64,000 nucleotides of DNA from Aquirufa lenticrescens (lineage in GTDB: Bacteria; Bacteroidota; Bacteroidia; Cytophagales; Spirosomataceae). Positions 19,352 to 26,883 of the stretch are shown piece by piece; within the stretch, counting starts at the first letter, position 1, and every line of letters begins with the position of its first letter. The translations under genes and the position numbers were made by a program. Below the pieces are notes generated by a model. That model saw only the letters and a list, made by a program, of their open reading frames with translations, ran no database searches and had not been told where the DNA came from. The stretch spans positions 1,750,501-1,814,500 of the forward strand of contig NZ_CP049834.1 of assembly GCF_019916085.1 (NCBI RefSeq), given 5' to 3'.

Positions 19352-19385
19352 CAAATGTAAAGAAAATTATAATATAAAATACAAA
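19352..19385 (-). promoter_or_regulatory. Promoter of the HTH-nagB unit
   Basis: On the minus strand the -7 box is TACATTTG (19352-19359), an exact TAnnTTTG match, with TTTG at 19382-19385 and a 22-base spacer. It lies 17 bases before the HTH start codon. Confidence 0.6.
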
Positions 19386-19468
19386 TCGGAATTATGTTAC
19401 TTATGATGCATAAATTATCATCATTTCCCGTTTATCATATTTTAACATACTCGAAAAAACAATTCCCG

Positions 19469-19476
19469 TATCTTTG
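19469..19476 (+). promoter_or_regulatory. -7 box of the TonB-dependent receptor gene
   Basis: TATCTTTG matches TAnnTTTG exactly and ends 10 bases before the chosen ATG. The mRNA would have almost no leader. This also rules out the in-frame ATG at 19394, which lies upstream of the promoter. Confidence 0.6.
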
Positions 19477-19486
19477 GGTTTTTATA

Positions 19487-21859
19487 ATGATGCGCAAACT
19501 ATTATTCCTTATTTTCCTGCTTTTATCTGGGTTATTACATGCCCAAAAATCAACCGTTAGTGGCTATGTAAAAGAGGCAGCTAGCGGGGAAGGTCTCATT
19601 GGAGCAAGTGTCTATGTAAAAGAATTAAAGACAGGTAATGTGACCAATACCTATGGTTTCTACAGTTTAACGCTCCCTTTAGGCAAGTATACGCTTGTTT
19701 TTTCCTCTTCAGGTTTTAAAAAGAAAGAGCAAGAGATTCTAGTATCAGCCAAAGCACAAGAAATTTCAGTTGAATTATCAACAGACTCACAAGAACTAGC
19801 TGAGGTCATCGTAAAAGCACGAGCAAACGATGAGAATGTCAGAGGTATTGAGATGTCTGTCAATAAAGTGGATATCAAAACGATTCGTAAAATTCCTGCC
19901 TTATTAGGAGAGGTTGATTTAGTCCGCGCCATTCAATTACTACCAGGAGTTTCTACGGTAGGTGAGGGCGCTTCTGGGTTTAACGTTCGTGGAGGTGGTG
20001 TCGATCAAAATTTAGTTCTTTTAGATGATGCCCCAGTTTATAATTCATCTCATTTATTCGGTTTCTTCTCTGTCTTTAATCCAGATGCGGTTAAAGATGT
20101 TAAATTATTTAAAGGGGGTATTCCTTCCATGTATGGTGGACGTGCTTCATCGATTTTGGATGTGAAAATGAAGGAAGGGAATGCGAAGAAGCTGGAGGTC
20201 AATGGCGGTATTGGTGTGATTTTCTCTCGCTTATCCATTGAAGCTCCTATTGTGAAAGATAAAGCTTCATTTATCGTGGCGGCCCGACGTTCGTATATTG
20301 ACGTGCTAGCTAAGCCTTTTTTAACAGGGAATAACGCTAATTCTAAATTTAGTTTTTATGATTTGACGGCCAAAGTCAATTACACCATCAATACCAAAAA
20401 CACCGTCTTTATGTCGGGGTATTTTGGTCGGGATGTGTTCGGTACAGGTTTTGGGTTTGACTGGGGAAATACGACCTTAACCACGCGGTGGAATCACGTT
20501 TTCTCGAATAAATTGTTTTTGAATGCGACGGCTTTTTACAGTAATTACGATTACATGTTGGATTCTGATATTGAAAACAAACGACCCAATGACGCTTTCA
20601 AATGGACTTCGAACATTGAAAATTTAAGTATTAAGCCTGATTTTACCTATTATTGGAGACCAGATAATACCATCACTTTTGGAGGTCAACTACTATCCTA
20701 TGACTTCACTCCCGGTAAAGCGAATGCGACTTCAAATGGGGAGAAAAGGGAATTTGGTCAAGCGAATAAACGAGGGGTGGAGGCATCCGCCTATGTGGGT
20801 CACGATTGGAAACTTAGTTCGCGTTTGACCATTCAATATGGTATTCGTTATTCGCACTATGATTACAAGAGTTTGAATGGAGAATATTATGATCGAATTC
20901 CGGTGGCAGCTAGCACGGAAAATCCGTCAGGCTATGTGTTGAAAATTAACCAAACAGATCCTGATGCGATTGTGGCATCCTATGGTAATTGGGAACCCCG
21001 TTTTGCTTTGAATGTGACGGGTAACGAATCCTCTTCCCTGAAATTAAGCTATAATCGCTTGGCTCAGTATATCCATTTAATGTCGAACACAGCTGCGTCT
21101 ACTCCTTTAGATGTGTGGACGTCTTCTACAAATAATATCAAACCACAAATAGTGGATCAATTGGCTTTGGGTCTATTTAAGAATTTTGGGGCAGATGGTA
21201 ATAATTATGAATCGTCAATTGAAGTCTATTATAAGGATATGCAAAATCAAATCGATTATGCGGATCGAGCGAATCTTTTCCTGAATCCTTATTTTGAAAA
21301 GGATTTGCTTTTTGGAAAAGGACGTGCGTATGGAATCGAGTTTTTCCTAAAGAAGAATGTAGGGAAATTAACGGGTTGGGCGAGTTATACCTTAGCGAGG
21401 ACAGAACGTAAAATTGAAGGTTTAAATAAGAATGAATGGTATGCTAATCGCTATGATCGTACGCATACTTTGAATTTAGTAGGTCAATATGCCTTGTCAG
21501 AAAAATGGTCATTCGGGGCTAATTTCGCGTATATTACAGGTGTGCCGTATACCGTTCCTGCGCAGAAGTATGTTTTTGATGGTATCGCCTATCCACAGAC
21601 GATACCTGGAACGCGTGGTAATATCCGAGTGCCAGATTACCATCGTTTAGATATTTCGGCTACGAAGAAAAACAAGAAAGCCTTGTTTGGTAAAGGTAGT
21701 TCGGAATGGGTATTCTCGGTGTATAATCTCTATAATCGAAAAAATCCATTCTCTATCTATACGCGACCGAACGAAGATAATTCGGTTCAAACTGAGGCCG
21801 TCCAATTATCTATCATCGGTTCATTCGTTCCAGCCGTCACCTATAATTTCTCGTTTTAA
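19487..21859 (+). CDS. TonB-dependent receptor with carboxypeptidase-like regulatory domain
   Basis: About 790 residues in the outer membrane. A signal peptide (MMRKLLFLIFLLLSG..HAQ) precedes a carboxypeptidase-regulatory-like domain (GYVKEAASGEGLIGASVYV). The plug carries ISTV-type GFNVRGGGVDQNLVLLDD and PSMYGGRASSILDVKMKEG. The barrel ends in ..VPAVTYNFSF with a terminal Phe, as outer-membrane barrels do. It is paired with a DUF4249 lipoprotein that starts one base after its stop. The ligand is unknown; the pair resembles uptake pairs of this phylum but is not SusC/SusD. ATG 19490 is an equal alternative start. Confidence 0.9.
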   Translation: MMRKLLFLIFLLLSGLLHAQKSTVSGYVKEAASGEGLIGASVYVKELKTGNVTNTYGFYSLTLPLGKYTLVFSSSGFKKKEQEILVSAKAQEISVELSTDSQELAEVIVKARANDENVRGIEMSVNKVDIKTIRKIPALLGEVDLVRAIQLLPGVSTVGEGASGFNVRGGGVDQNLVLLDDAPVYNSSHLFGFFSVFNPDAVKDVKLFKGGIPSMYGGRASSILDVKMKEGNAKKLEVNGGIGVIFSRLSIEAPIVKDKASFIVAARRSYIDVLAKPFLTGNNANSKFSFYDLTAKVNYTINTKNTVFMSGYFGRDVFGTGFGFDWGNTTLTTRWNHVFSNKLFLNATAFYSNYDYMLDSDIENKRPNDAFKWTSNIENLSIKPDFTYYWRPDNTITFGGQLLSYDFTPGKANATSNGEKREFGQANKRGVEASAYVGHDWKLSSRLTIQYGIRYSHYDYKSLNGEYYDRIPVAASTENPSGYVLKINQTDPDAIVASYGNWEPRFALNVTGNESSSLKLSYNRLAQYIHLMSNTAASTPLDVWTSSTNNIKPQIVDQLALGLFKNFGADGNNYESSIEVYYKDMQNQIDYADRANLFLNPYFEKDLLFGKGRAYGIEFFLKKNVGKLTGWASYTLARTERKIEGLNKNEWYANRYDRTHTLNLVGQYALSEKWSFGANFAYITGVPYTVPAQKYVFDGIAYPQTIPGTRGNIRVPDYHRLDISATKKNKKALFGKGSSEWVFSVYNLYNRKNPFSIYTRPNEDNSVQTEAVQLSIIGSFVPAVTYNFSF

Positions 21860-21860
21860 G

Positions 21861-22769
21861 ATGAAGCCGATCTACTTATTTCTCCTTTTTGTAGCGTTAA
21901 CGTCTTGTGAAGAGGTTGTAACCTTGCCAAGTCCAGCTTCTGATCATTACTTGGTGGTGGAAGCAAATCTGACGAATCAGAATAAGGCGCAACAGATTAT
22001 ACTTTCGCGCTCTCAGGACTATTTTGATCAGAGTAGTGCTCCTAAAATAGCAGGAGCTCAGGTTACGGTGTCAGATACCTTAGGGAATCAATTTAGTTTT
22101 GTGGAGAAAGTGGCTCAAAGCGGGATCTATGTGTGGGAACCTACGGCTCAACAACCTACGATAGGAAAGGCAGGAACTACCTTTACTTTGAATGTGAAAT
22201 GGCAAAATGAAATGCTTACCGCTAAAGCTAAAATGAACCGAGTGCCACCCATCGATTCTATTTTGTACCAATATGACGAAGCAACCGGCCGTCAAGGAGC
22301 GAATGATAGTCCTAAGAATGGGTATGATGCGCAGTTTTATGCACGCGATATACGTGGGTCAGGCGATTGCTACCGGGTGAAGACGTATCGCAATGGCGTG
22401 TTGTTTAATGACCCCATCAATTTAACCTTGGTCTACGATGCCGGGTTCCAAAAAGGGGCAATGACCGATGGCCTGATGTTTATTTTACCTATTCGTCGTT
22501 CGATTTCTCCATCCCTTTACGTGGAAAATGATAAGATTCGAGTGGAGATTTGGTCGATTTCGGAAGATCAGTTTAACTTTTATTCTCAAGCGCGTCTAGA
22601 ACTGAATAATGCCGGTTTGTTTTCAAGGCCAGCCGCAAACATTCCAACCAATGTTAAGAACACAAATCCTGCTTCTAAACTACAGGGTACAGGATGGTTT
22701 GGGGTTTCAGCCGTGAGTTCACTTGAAACGGTGGTAGATCCGAAAAAGGCGAGAACTGGATTGAAGTAA
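21861..22769 (+). CDS. DUF4249-family lipoprotein
   Basis: A 302-residue lipoprotein with the lipobox LTSC at Cys16 (FVALTSCEEVV). ATG 21861 is one base after the receptor stop and gives a proper signal peptide; an in-frame upstream start lies inside the receptor gene and is rejected. DUF4249 proteins regularly follow TonB-dependent receptors in Bacteroidota and are thought to act on the cell surface with them. Family call rests on that context and the general pattern, so it is moderately sure. Confidence 0.75.
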   Translation: MKPIYLFLLFVALTSCEEVVTLPSPASDHYLVVEANLTNQNKAQQIILSRSQDYFDQSSAPKIAGAQVTVSDTLGNQFSFVEKVAQSGIYVWEPTAQQPTIGKAGTTFTLNVKWQNEMLTAKAKMNRVPPIDSILYQYDEATGRQGANDSPKNGYDAQFYARDIRGSGDCYRVKTYRNGVLFNDPINLTLVYDAGFQKGAMTDGLMFILPIRRSISPSLYVENDKIRVEIWSISEDQFNFYSQARLELNNAGLFSRPAANIPTNVKNTNPASKLQGTGWFGVSAVSSLETVVDPKKARTGLK

Positions 22770-23456
22770 TTACTCGAAATTGAAAATTAAGCTAATCGTA
22801 TGTGAATTCAATTGGCTTAATTTAGAATAACTATTGACCGTTCCAGGAGGCACAAAAAGGTTGTTTAAACCGTGTGAAATACGAATCTCAGGAGAGAATT
22901 TAAAGAACCGGTAAAAGCGTTCAAAACCGATTCCGTATTCTAAGGATAATTCAGAGGTATTCGCCGTTACAGCCGTATTCTTTTTCTTGACGTTCGCCTC
23001 TAATCCTAATTTTAAGCCTGAGATCAAATACATACGGTGGTTTTGGCGACGTACAGAACGGAACTTCAATAACATAGGGATCTCTAACCAAGTGGACTCT
23101 CTCGAGATCAGATCTTCATTCGCGAATTGAATTTGGCGATCGTACAAGGCGATGTTTAAACCCGATTTGACTTCTACGTGTTTGCTAAGGGCGTAATTAA
23201 CGATTCCACCTATTTGAAATCCAAAGGTGCGAGGCGAAGTAAGCGAAAGTGGTTCACCAGTCACATCGTTTACTAAAACGCTTGGAAATCCATTCGCGTA
23301 GTAATTGCTAGACGTTAAGCCAAACATAAAACCAAAGTGCAGCGGTTTCTCGTCGTAAAACTCATCGTGCAGCTGAATGTATTTCTTTCCTTGTCCTAAG
23401 GCGTTAAAGCCAAGCAAGAATGCGATAGCAAAACCAATTAAGTGACCTTTTTTCAC
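22770..23456 (-). CDS. porT: PorT-family outer-membrane barrel protein (type IX secretion/gliding)
   Basis: A 228-residue protein with signal peptide (IGFAIAFLLGFNALGQ). After it comes HDEFYDEKPLHFGFMFGLTSSNYY, the pattern I associate with PorT/SprT, followed by alternating beta-strand segments ending in ISLIFNFE, typical of an outer-membrane beta-barrel. Position directly after ubiE is also usual for porT. PorT is needed for type IX secretion. It overlaps ubiE by 4 bases. Confidence 0.82.
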   Translation of the reverse strand: MKKGHLIGFAIAFLLGFNALGQGKKYIQLHDEFYDEKPLHFGFMFGLTSSNYYANGFPSVLVNDVTGEPLSLTSPRTFGFQIGGIVNYALSKHVEVKSGLNIALYDRQIQFANEDLISRESTWLEIPMLLKFRSVRRQNHRMYLISGLKLGLEANVKKKNTAVTANTSELSLEYGIGFERFYRFFKFSPEIRISHGLNNLFVPPGTVNSYSKLSQLNSHTISLIFNFE

Positions 23457-24187
23457 GCGTTTTTAGCTTTTTTATGTCCTAAATAAATGGAGCAAATGCC
23501 TCCCGTCATCGGGATCCATTGGGTATGTATAAATCCACATTCCTCGTAAATTTTCAAGAAATCTTTGCCGTCAGGAAAAGCTTGGACAGATTCAGGAAGG
23601 TAGGTGTAGGCGGCTGGGTCTTTGGAAATTAATTTTCCTAAAACTGGCAGACAAAATTTCGAATAGAAAGTGTATAATTGCTTCATAGGGAAGCTTTTCG
23701 GATTCGAGAACTCTAATATCAAGCAATGGCCACCCGGCTTTAACACGCGGTGCATTTCTTTCAAACCTTTATCCAATGTTTCGTAGTTTCTCACCCCAAA
23801 ACTAACGGTGATTGCATCGAAACTATTGTCCGAAAAGGGTATTTTTTCTGAATCCCCTTTTTGTAAGGTAATGATGTTATCTAAGCCTAATTTCTTGATT
23901 TTCTCTACCCCAAAGGCTAACATACCCTCCGAGATATCGATTCCTACAATCTTTTCTGGCTTGATTTTTAAGGCCTCTATGGCGAAATCCCCCGTCCCTG
24001 TAGCGATATCTAATACGGACTTGATACCCTTGTTTTGCAATAATTTGATGGCTTTTTTACGCCAAATAATATCAATCCCACCACTCAATAAATGATTCAG
24101 AAAATCATATTTGTGGGAGATGGAATTGAACATGTCAGCGACTTGTTCTTTTTTTCCTTTGGACTGATTCTTATAAGGGACTACCAT
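23453..24187 (-). CDS. ubiE: Demethylmenaquinone/ubiquinone methyltransferase
   Basis: A 244-residue SAM-dependent methyltransferase (UbiE/MenG). FNSISHKYDFLNHLLSGGID is the family signature near the N-terminus; the SAM loop is VLDIATGTGDFA at about residue 60. ISFGVRNYE-like VSFGVRNYETLDKGL and VLKPGGHCLILEFS follow. The product is menaquinone in this phylum. It overlaps porT and probably forms a two-gene unit with it. Confidence 0.94.
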   Translation of the reverse strand: MVVPYKNQSKGKKEQVADMFNSISHKYDFLNHLLSGGIDIIWRKKAIKLLQNKGIKSVLDIATGTGDFAIEALKIKPEKIVGIDISEGMLAFGVEKIKKLGLDNIITLQKGDSEKIPFSDNSFDAITVSFGVRNYETLDKGLKEMHRVLKPGGHCLILEFSNPKSFPMKQLYTFYSKFCLPVLGKLISKDPAAYTYLPESVQAFPDGKDFLKIYEECGFIHTQWIPMTGGICSIYLGHKKAKNA

Positions 24188-24261
24188 AATTTTTGCGAAT
24201 TGATTACGAACTAAACCAGTTCAGTAAGTCAATGTTTCATAAAATTACCAAAAAAAATCGT

Positions 24262-25188
24262 TTAAATCGCGCTCATGTGGAAAACACTCACCATGATCCA
24301 CATGATGGCGAAGCTGATGACGAGTGAAATGTTCACTAAGGAGGCGGCAAGCGGGGTATTTAAATTCAATTCGTCCGAATAGGTGATGACTGTCATACCA
24401 ACGGGCAGAATGAGGCAAAGAAGTAATAGGTTACGAAAACCTAGGTCAAAGGGCAGCAAATAAAAACAAATTCCACCTACTAAAAAACCCATTACATAGC
24501 GTAAACTTAACACCTGAAAAACCCGGAAATACGATTTTTTAGAAAGGCGTACGCTGAAATAAATGCCCATTAATAACAACACGATTGGTTTATTACCTGA
24601 GGCGATGGTAGCAATAAGATCCAGCGCAAAGACGGGAAATTTCAACTGTAGCACGTTGACTAAAACACCTAGAACCATGGCTTGCAGTGGAGGTAGGGAA
24701 ATAATCCGTTTGAAAATATGAGAGGCAATGTTGTCTTTTTTAGGTCCTCGACTGAAATAATTGCCCATCCCGTAATTCACAAAGAAGTTGACCACGGAAT
24801 TACCTAGGTCGAACATAATCGCATAGGTCAATCCCTGTATCCCAAAAATTCCTTCAATCAGTGGATAAGCAAATATCCCTAAGTTAAATCCCGCACTCCC
24901 AATGGTCATTACGCCTCGATTCTCCGCTTCTGTATTTTTGAATAAATGAAACGCTGTAAAGGACAAGAACATCCCAAAAAACATCGCAATCAATGGAAGG
25001 TAGATCAAGTCCCAGGTTATGTTCACCCGAATCATGGTCGAAAATACCAAGGCTGGGAAAGTAGTATGCATTAGAAATTTGGACAAAGACTTCCCATCAT
25101 GTTCCTGAATAAACCCGGCACTTTTCAATGCGTAACCGATTGCAATAATGCAAAGTGCAGAACCAAATACGATATTAGGATCGGTCAT
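24262..25188 (-). CDS. AEC-family transporter (auxin efflux carrier fold)
   Basis: A 308-residue membrane protein with about ten hydrophobic segments. ALKSAGFIQEHDGKSLSKFLMHTTFPALVFSTM and the later SAGFNLGIFAYPLIEGIFG match the AEC/PIN family pattern of bacteria. Substrate is unknown (malonate, malate or other small anions are transported by relatives). It starts next to the stop of the histidine kinase and is probably cotranscribed with it. Confidence 0.85.
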   Translation of the reverse strand: MTDPNIVFGSALCIIAIGYALKSAGFIQEHDGKSLSKFLMHTTFPALVFSTMIRVNITWDLIYLPLIAMFFGMFLSFTAFHLFKNTEAENRGVMTIGSAGFNLGIFAYPLIEGIFGIQGLTYAIMFDLGNSVVNFFVNYGMGNYFSRGPKKDNIASHIFKRIISLPPLQAMVLGVLVNVLQLKFPVFALDLIATIASGNKPIVLLLMGIYFSVRLSKKSYFRVFQVLSLRYVMGFLVGGICFYLLPFDLGFRNLLLLCLILPVGMTVITYSDELNLNTPLAASLVNISLVISFAIMWIMVSVFHMSAI

Positions 25189-26394
25189 CTATTCAGGCTT
25201 TGGAAGTGTAATGCGAAAAGTGGACCCTTTATTGATTTCTGTCGATTTCAAGACCAATTTTCCTTGGTGGTAATTTTCGATAATCCGTTTCGCTAACGTT
25301 AATCCTAAACCCCAGCCACGTTTCTTAGTAGAGAATCCGGGCGAGAATATTTTGGACGTATTGCTAGGCAAAATCCCTTTTCCCGTATCTGAGATATCAA
25401 TTAGTATGACATTATTTTTGCCTTCTTTTAACTCAATTCGCAATTGTCCGTGGCCCCCCATCGCATCCACGCCATTCTTGCAGATATTCTCAATGACCCA
25501 TTCAAATAGGTATTTATTCAAATTAGCCGTTTGATTAGCGGCCAAAGAGGAATGTATTTCGATGGTGACTTTGGACGAAATACGAATTTTTAGATAGCTG
25601 ATAAAGCTTTGAATAACTGCTTCGATGTCCTCTAATTTTAAGACAGGCGTGGACCCAATATTCGAGAAACGGGTCGTAATCGTTTCCAATCGTTGAATAT
25701 CTTTCGATAATTCGACCACAATATCTGGATTAATGTGAGGCTCATTTCGTAACAATTCTACCCAAGCCGTCAAAGAAGAAAGGGGTGTCCCTAATTGATG
25801 CGCCGTTTCTTTGGCTAATCCCACCCAAACTCGATTCTGCTCAGCCCTTCGCGAATACGAAAGAAAAATGTAGCCTAAAAAGCCGATAATGAGAACCACT
25901 AATAGTTGCGATAAGGGATAGTAGCGCAATAATTTCAACAGCTGAGAATTCCCATAATAGATGTATTCTTTCTGGAAACCCATATCCATTTCGATGGGTT
26001 TATTTTTTTCAGCAATAATCTCAAGTAGCTTTTGCTGTAAAATTTCTTGCTTTTTCTCCGTACTAAGTGTTTCCGGTAAGGGTATATTGATGGAGTTTAG
26101 GTGCCCGGAACCATCTTTCCAAATCACGGGAATCGTATTATTCTCATTAATCTTCTTAATTCGCTCGAAAAAGAAATTGATATCTGCGTTATTATCACTC
26201 GTTAACGCATAGCGAATGGTTTCCGCATACAATTCAATTTGTTGTTTTTCACGTTCTTCCAGTTTATTGACAAGACCGTCAGTAAAGTACAAGGAGAAGC
26301 CCGCCATCACCACGCTAACTGCAAAAAAAGCTACTTTCAACCAAGTATCTCGGTTGTAAAAGGCTAATGGGATGGAGAAGTATTTAAAGATCAT
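25189..26394 (-). CDS. Membrane sensor histidine kinase
   Basis: About 401 residues. Two transmembrane segments (LKVAFFAVSVVMAGFSLY and LLVVLIIGFLGYIFL) flank a periplasmic part of about 120 residues. There is no HAMP or PAS that I can see. The kinase core shows H-box AKETAHQLGTPLSSLTAWV, N-box NICKNGVDAM, and G-boxes DISDTGKGI and WGLGLTLAKRI. No response regulator is adjacent, so the partner is unknown. ATG 26394 (MIFKYFSIP) is preferred over the more upstream start at 26412. Confidence 0.88.
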   Translation of the reverse strand: MIFKYFSIPLAFYNRDTWLKVAFFAVSVVMAGFSLYFTDGLVNKLEEREKQQIELYAETIRYALTSDNNADINFFFERIKKINENNTIPVIWKDGSGHLNSINIPLPETLSTEKKQEILQQKLLEIIAEKNKPIEMDMGFQKEYIYYGNSQLLKLLRYYPLSQLLVVLIIGFLGYIFLSYSRRAEQNRVWVGLAKETAHQLGTPLSSLTAWVELLRNEPHINPDIVVELSKDIQRLETITTRFSNIGSTPVLKLEDIEAVIQSFISYLKIRISSKVTIEIHSSLAANQTANLNKYLFEWVIENICKNGVDAMGGHGQLRIELKEGKNNVILIDISDTGKGILPSNTSKIFSPGFSTKKRGWGLGLTLAKRIIENYHQGKLVLKSTEINKGSTFRITLPKPE

Positions 26395-26403
26395 AATAAT
26401 TAT

Positions 26404-26419
26404 TACCCTCAAAAGGGTA
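26404..26419. promoter_or_regulatory. Short palindrome at the histidine kinase start
   Basis: TACCCT and AGGGTA, perfect six-base arms around CAAA, overlap the 5' end of the kinase transcript. It could be an operator or an mRNA hairpin. Confidence 0.3.
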
Positions 26420-26470
26420 CGTTCATCACAAATTACCTACCGTTTATCCAATTTCCCAAATAAATTTTAT

Positions 26471-26497
26471 AAGGTACTATGCAATACAAAGTACCTT
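26471..26497. promoter_or_regulatory. Palindromic operator of the PadR-PspC-GIN operon
   Basis: AAGGTACT (26471-26478) and AGTACCTT (26490-26497) are perfect eight-base inverted arms around an 11-base centre. The site occupies the -33 region of the promoter and ends 3 bases before the -7 box, a position suited to repression by the PadR protein encoded 36 bases downstream. Binding is inferred. Confidence 0.7.
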
Positions 26498-26500
26498 GTC

Positions 26501-26508
26501 TATATTTG
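26501..26508 (+). promoter_or_regulatory. -7 box of the padR operon
   Basis: TATATTTG matches TAnnTTTG exactly and lies 25 bases before the padR ATG, directly beside the palindrome. Confidence 0.65.
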
Positions 26509-26533
26509 CATTGTCAAATAAAACAAAGAACCC

Positions 26534-26872
26534 ATGGATATTGAAAATGCCAAGGTACAAATGAGGAAAGGGATTTTAGAATTCTGTATTCTCAAAATTA
26601 TCTCAAAAGGGGAGGTCTATGCCTCTACTATGTTATCAGAATTAACCTCCGCTAAAATTATGGTCGTGGAAGGGACTTTGTATCCTTTATTAACTCGCCT
26701 GAAAAATGCCGGATTTTTAGACTACCGCTGGGTAGAATCAGCGTCAGGGCCGCCTAGAAAATATTATTTATTAACAGACAAAGGACAGGAGTTCTTAACA
26801 GAAATGTCCTCGACTTGGGATGAATTACAAGCATCCGTTAACCAAATTTCAAACGCTTCTCCGCAGGCTTAA
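26534..26872 (+). CDS. PadR-family transcriptional regulator
   Basis: A 112-residue winged-helix protein. MRKGILEFCILKIISKGEVYASTMLSEL, then VVEGTLYPLLTRLKNAGFLDYRW and GPPRKYYLLTDKGQEFL, is the PadR pattern. Residues 12-90 form the DNA-binding domain; only a short C-terminal helix follows. It starts a three-gene unit with a PspC membrane protein 11 bases downstream. Likely an autorepressor at the palindrome upstream. Confidence 0.92.
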   Translation: MDIENAKVQMRKGILEFCILKIISKGEVYASTMLSELTSAKIMVVEGTLYPLLTRLKNAGFLDYRWVESASGPPRKYYLLTDKGQEFLTEMSSTWDELQASVNQISNASPQA

Positions 26873-26883
26873 CCTTACCCCAA

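Noticed and set aside
19394-19486. N-terminal extension of the TonB-dependent receptor
   Set aside because: It precedes and includes a perfect -7 box, and the signal peptide begins only at ATG 19487.
21687-21860. N-terminal extension of the DUF4249 lipoprotein
   Set aside because: It lies inside the receptor gene in another frame and would bury the lipobox signal peptide.
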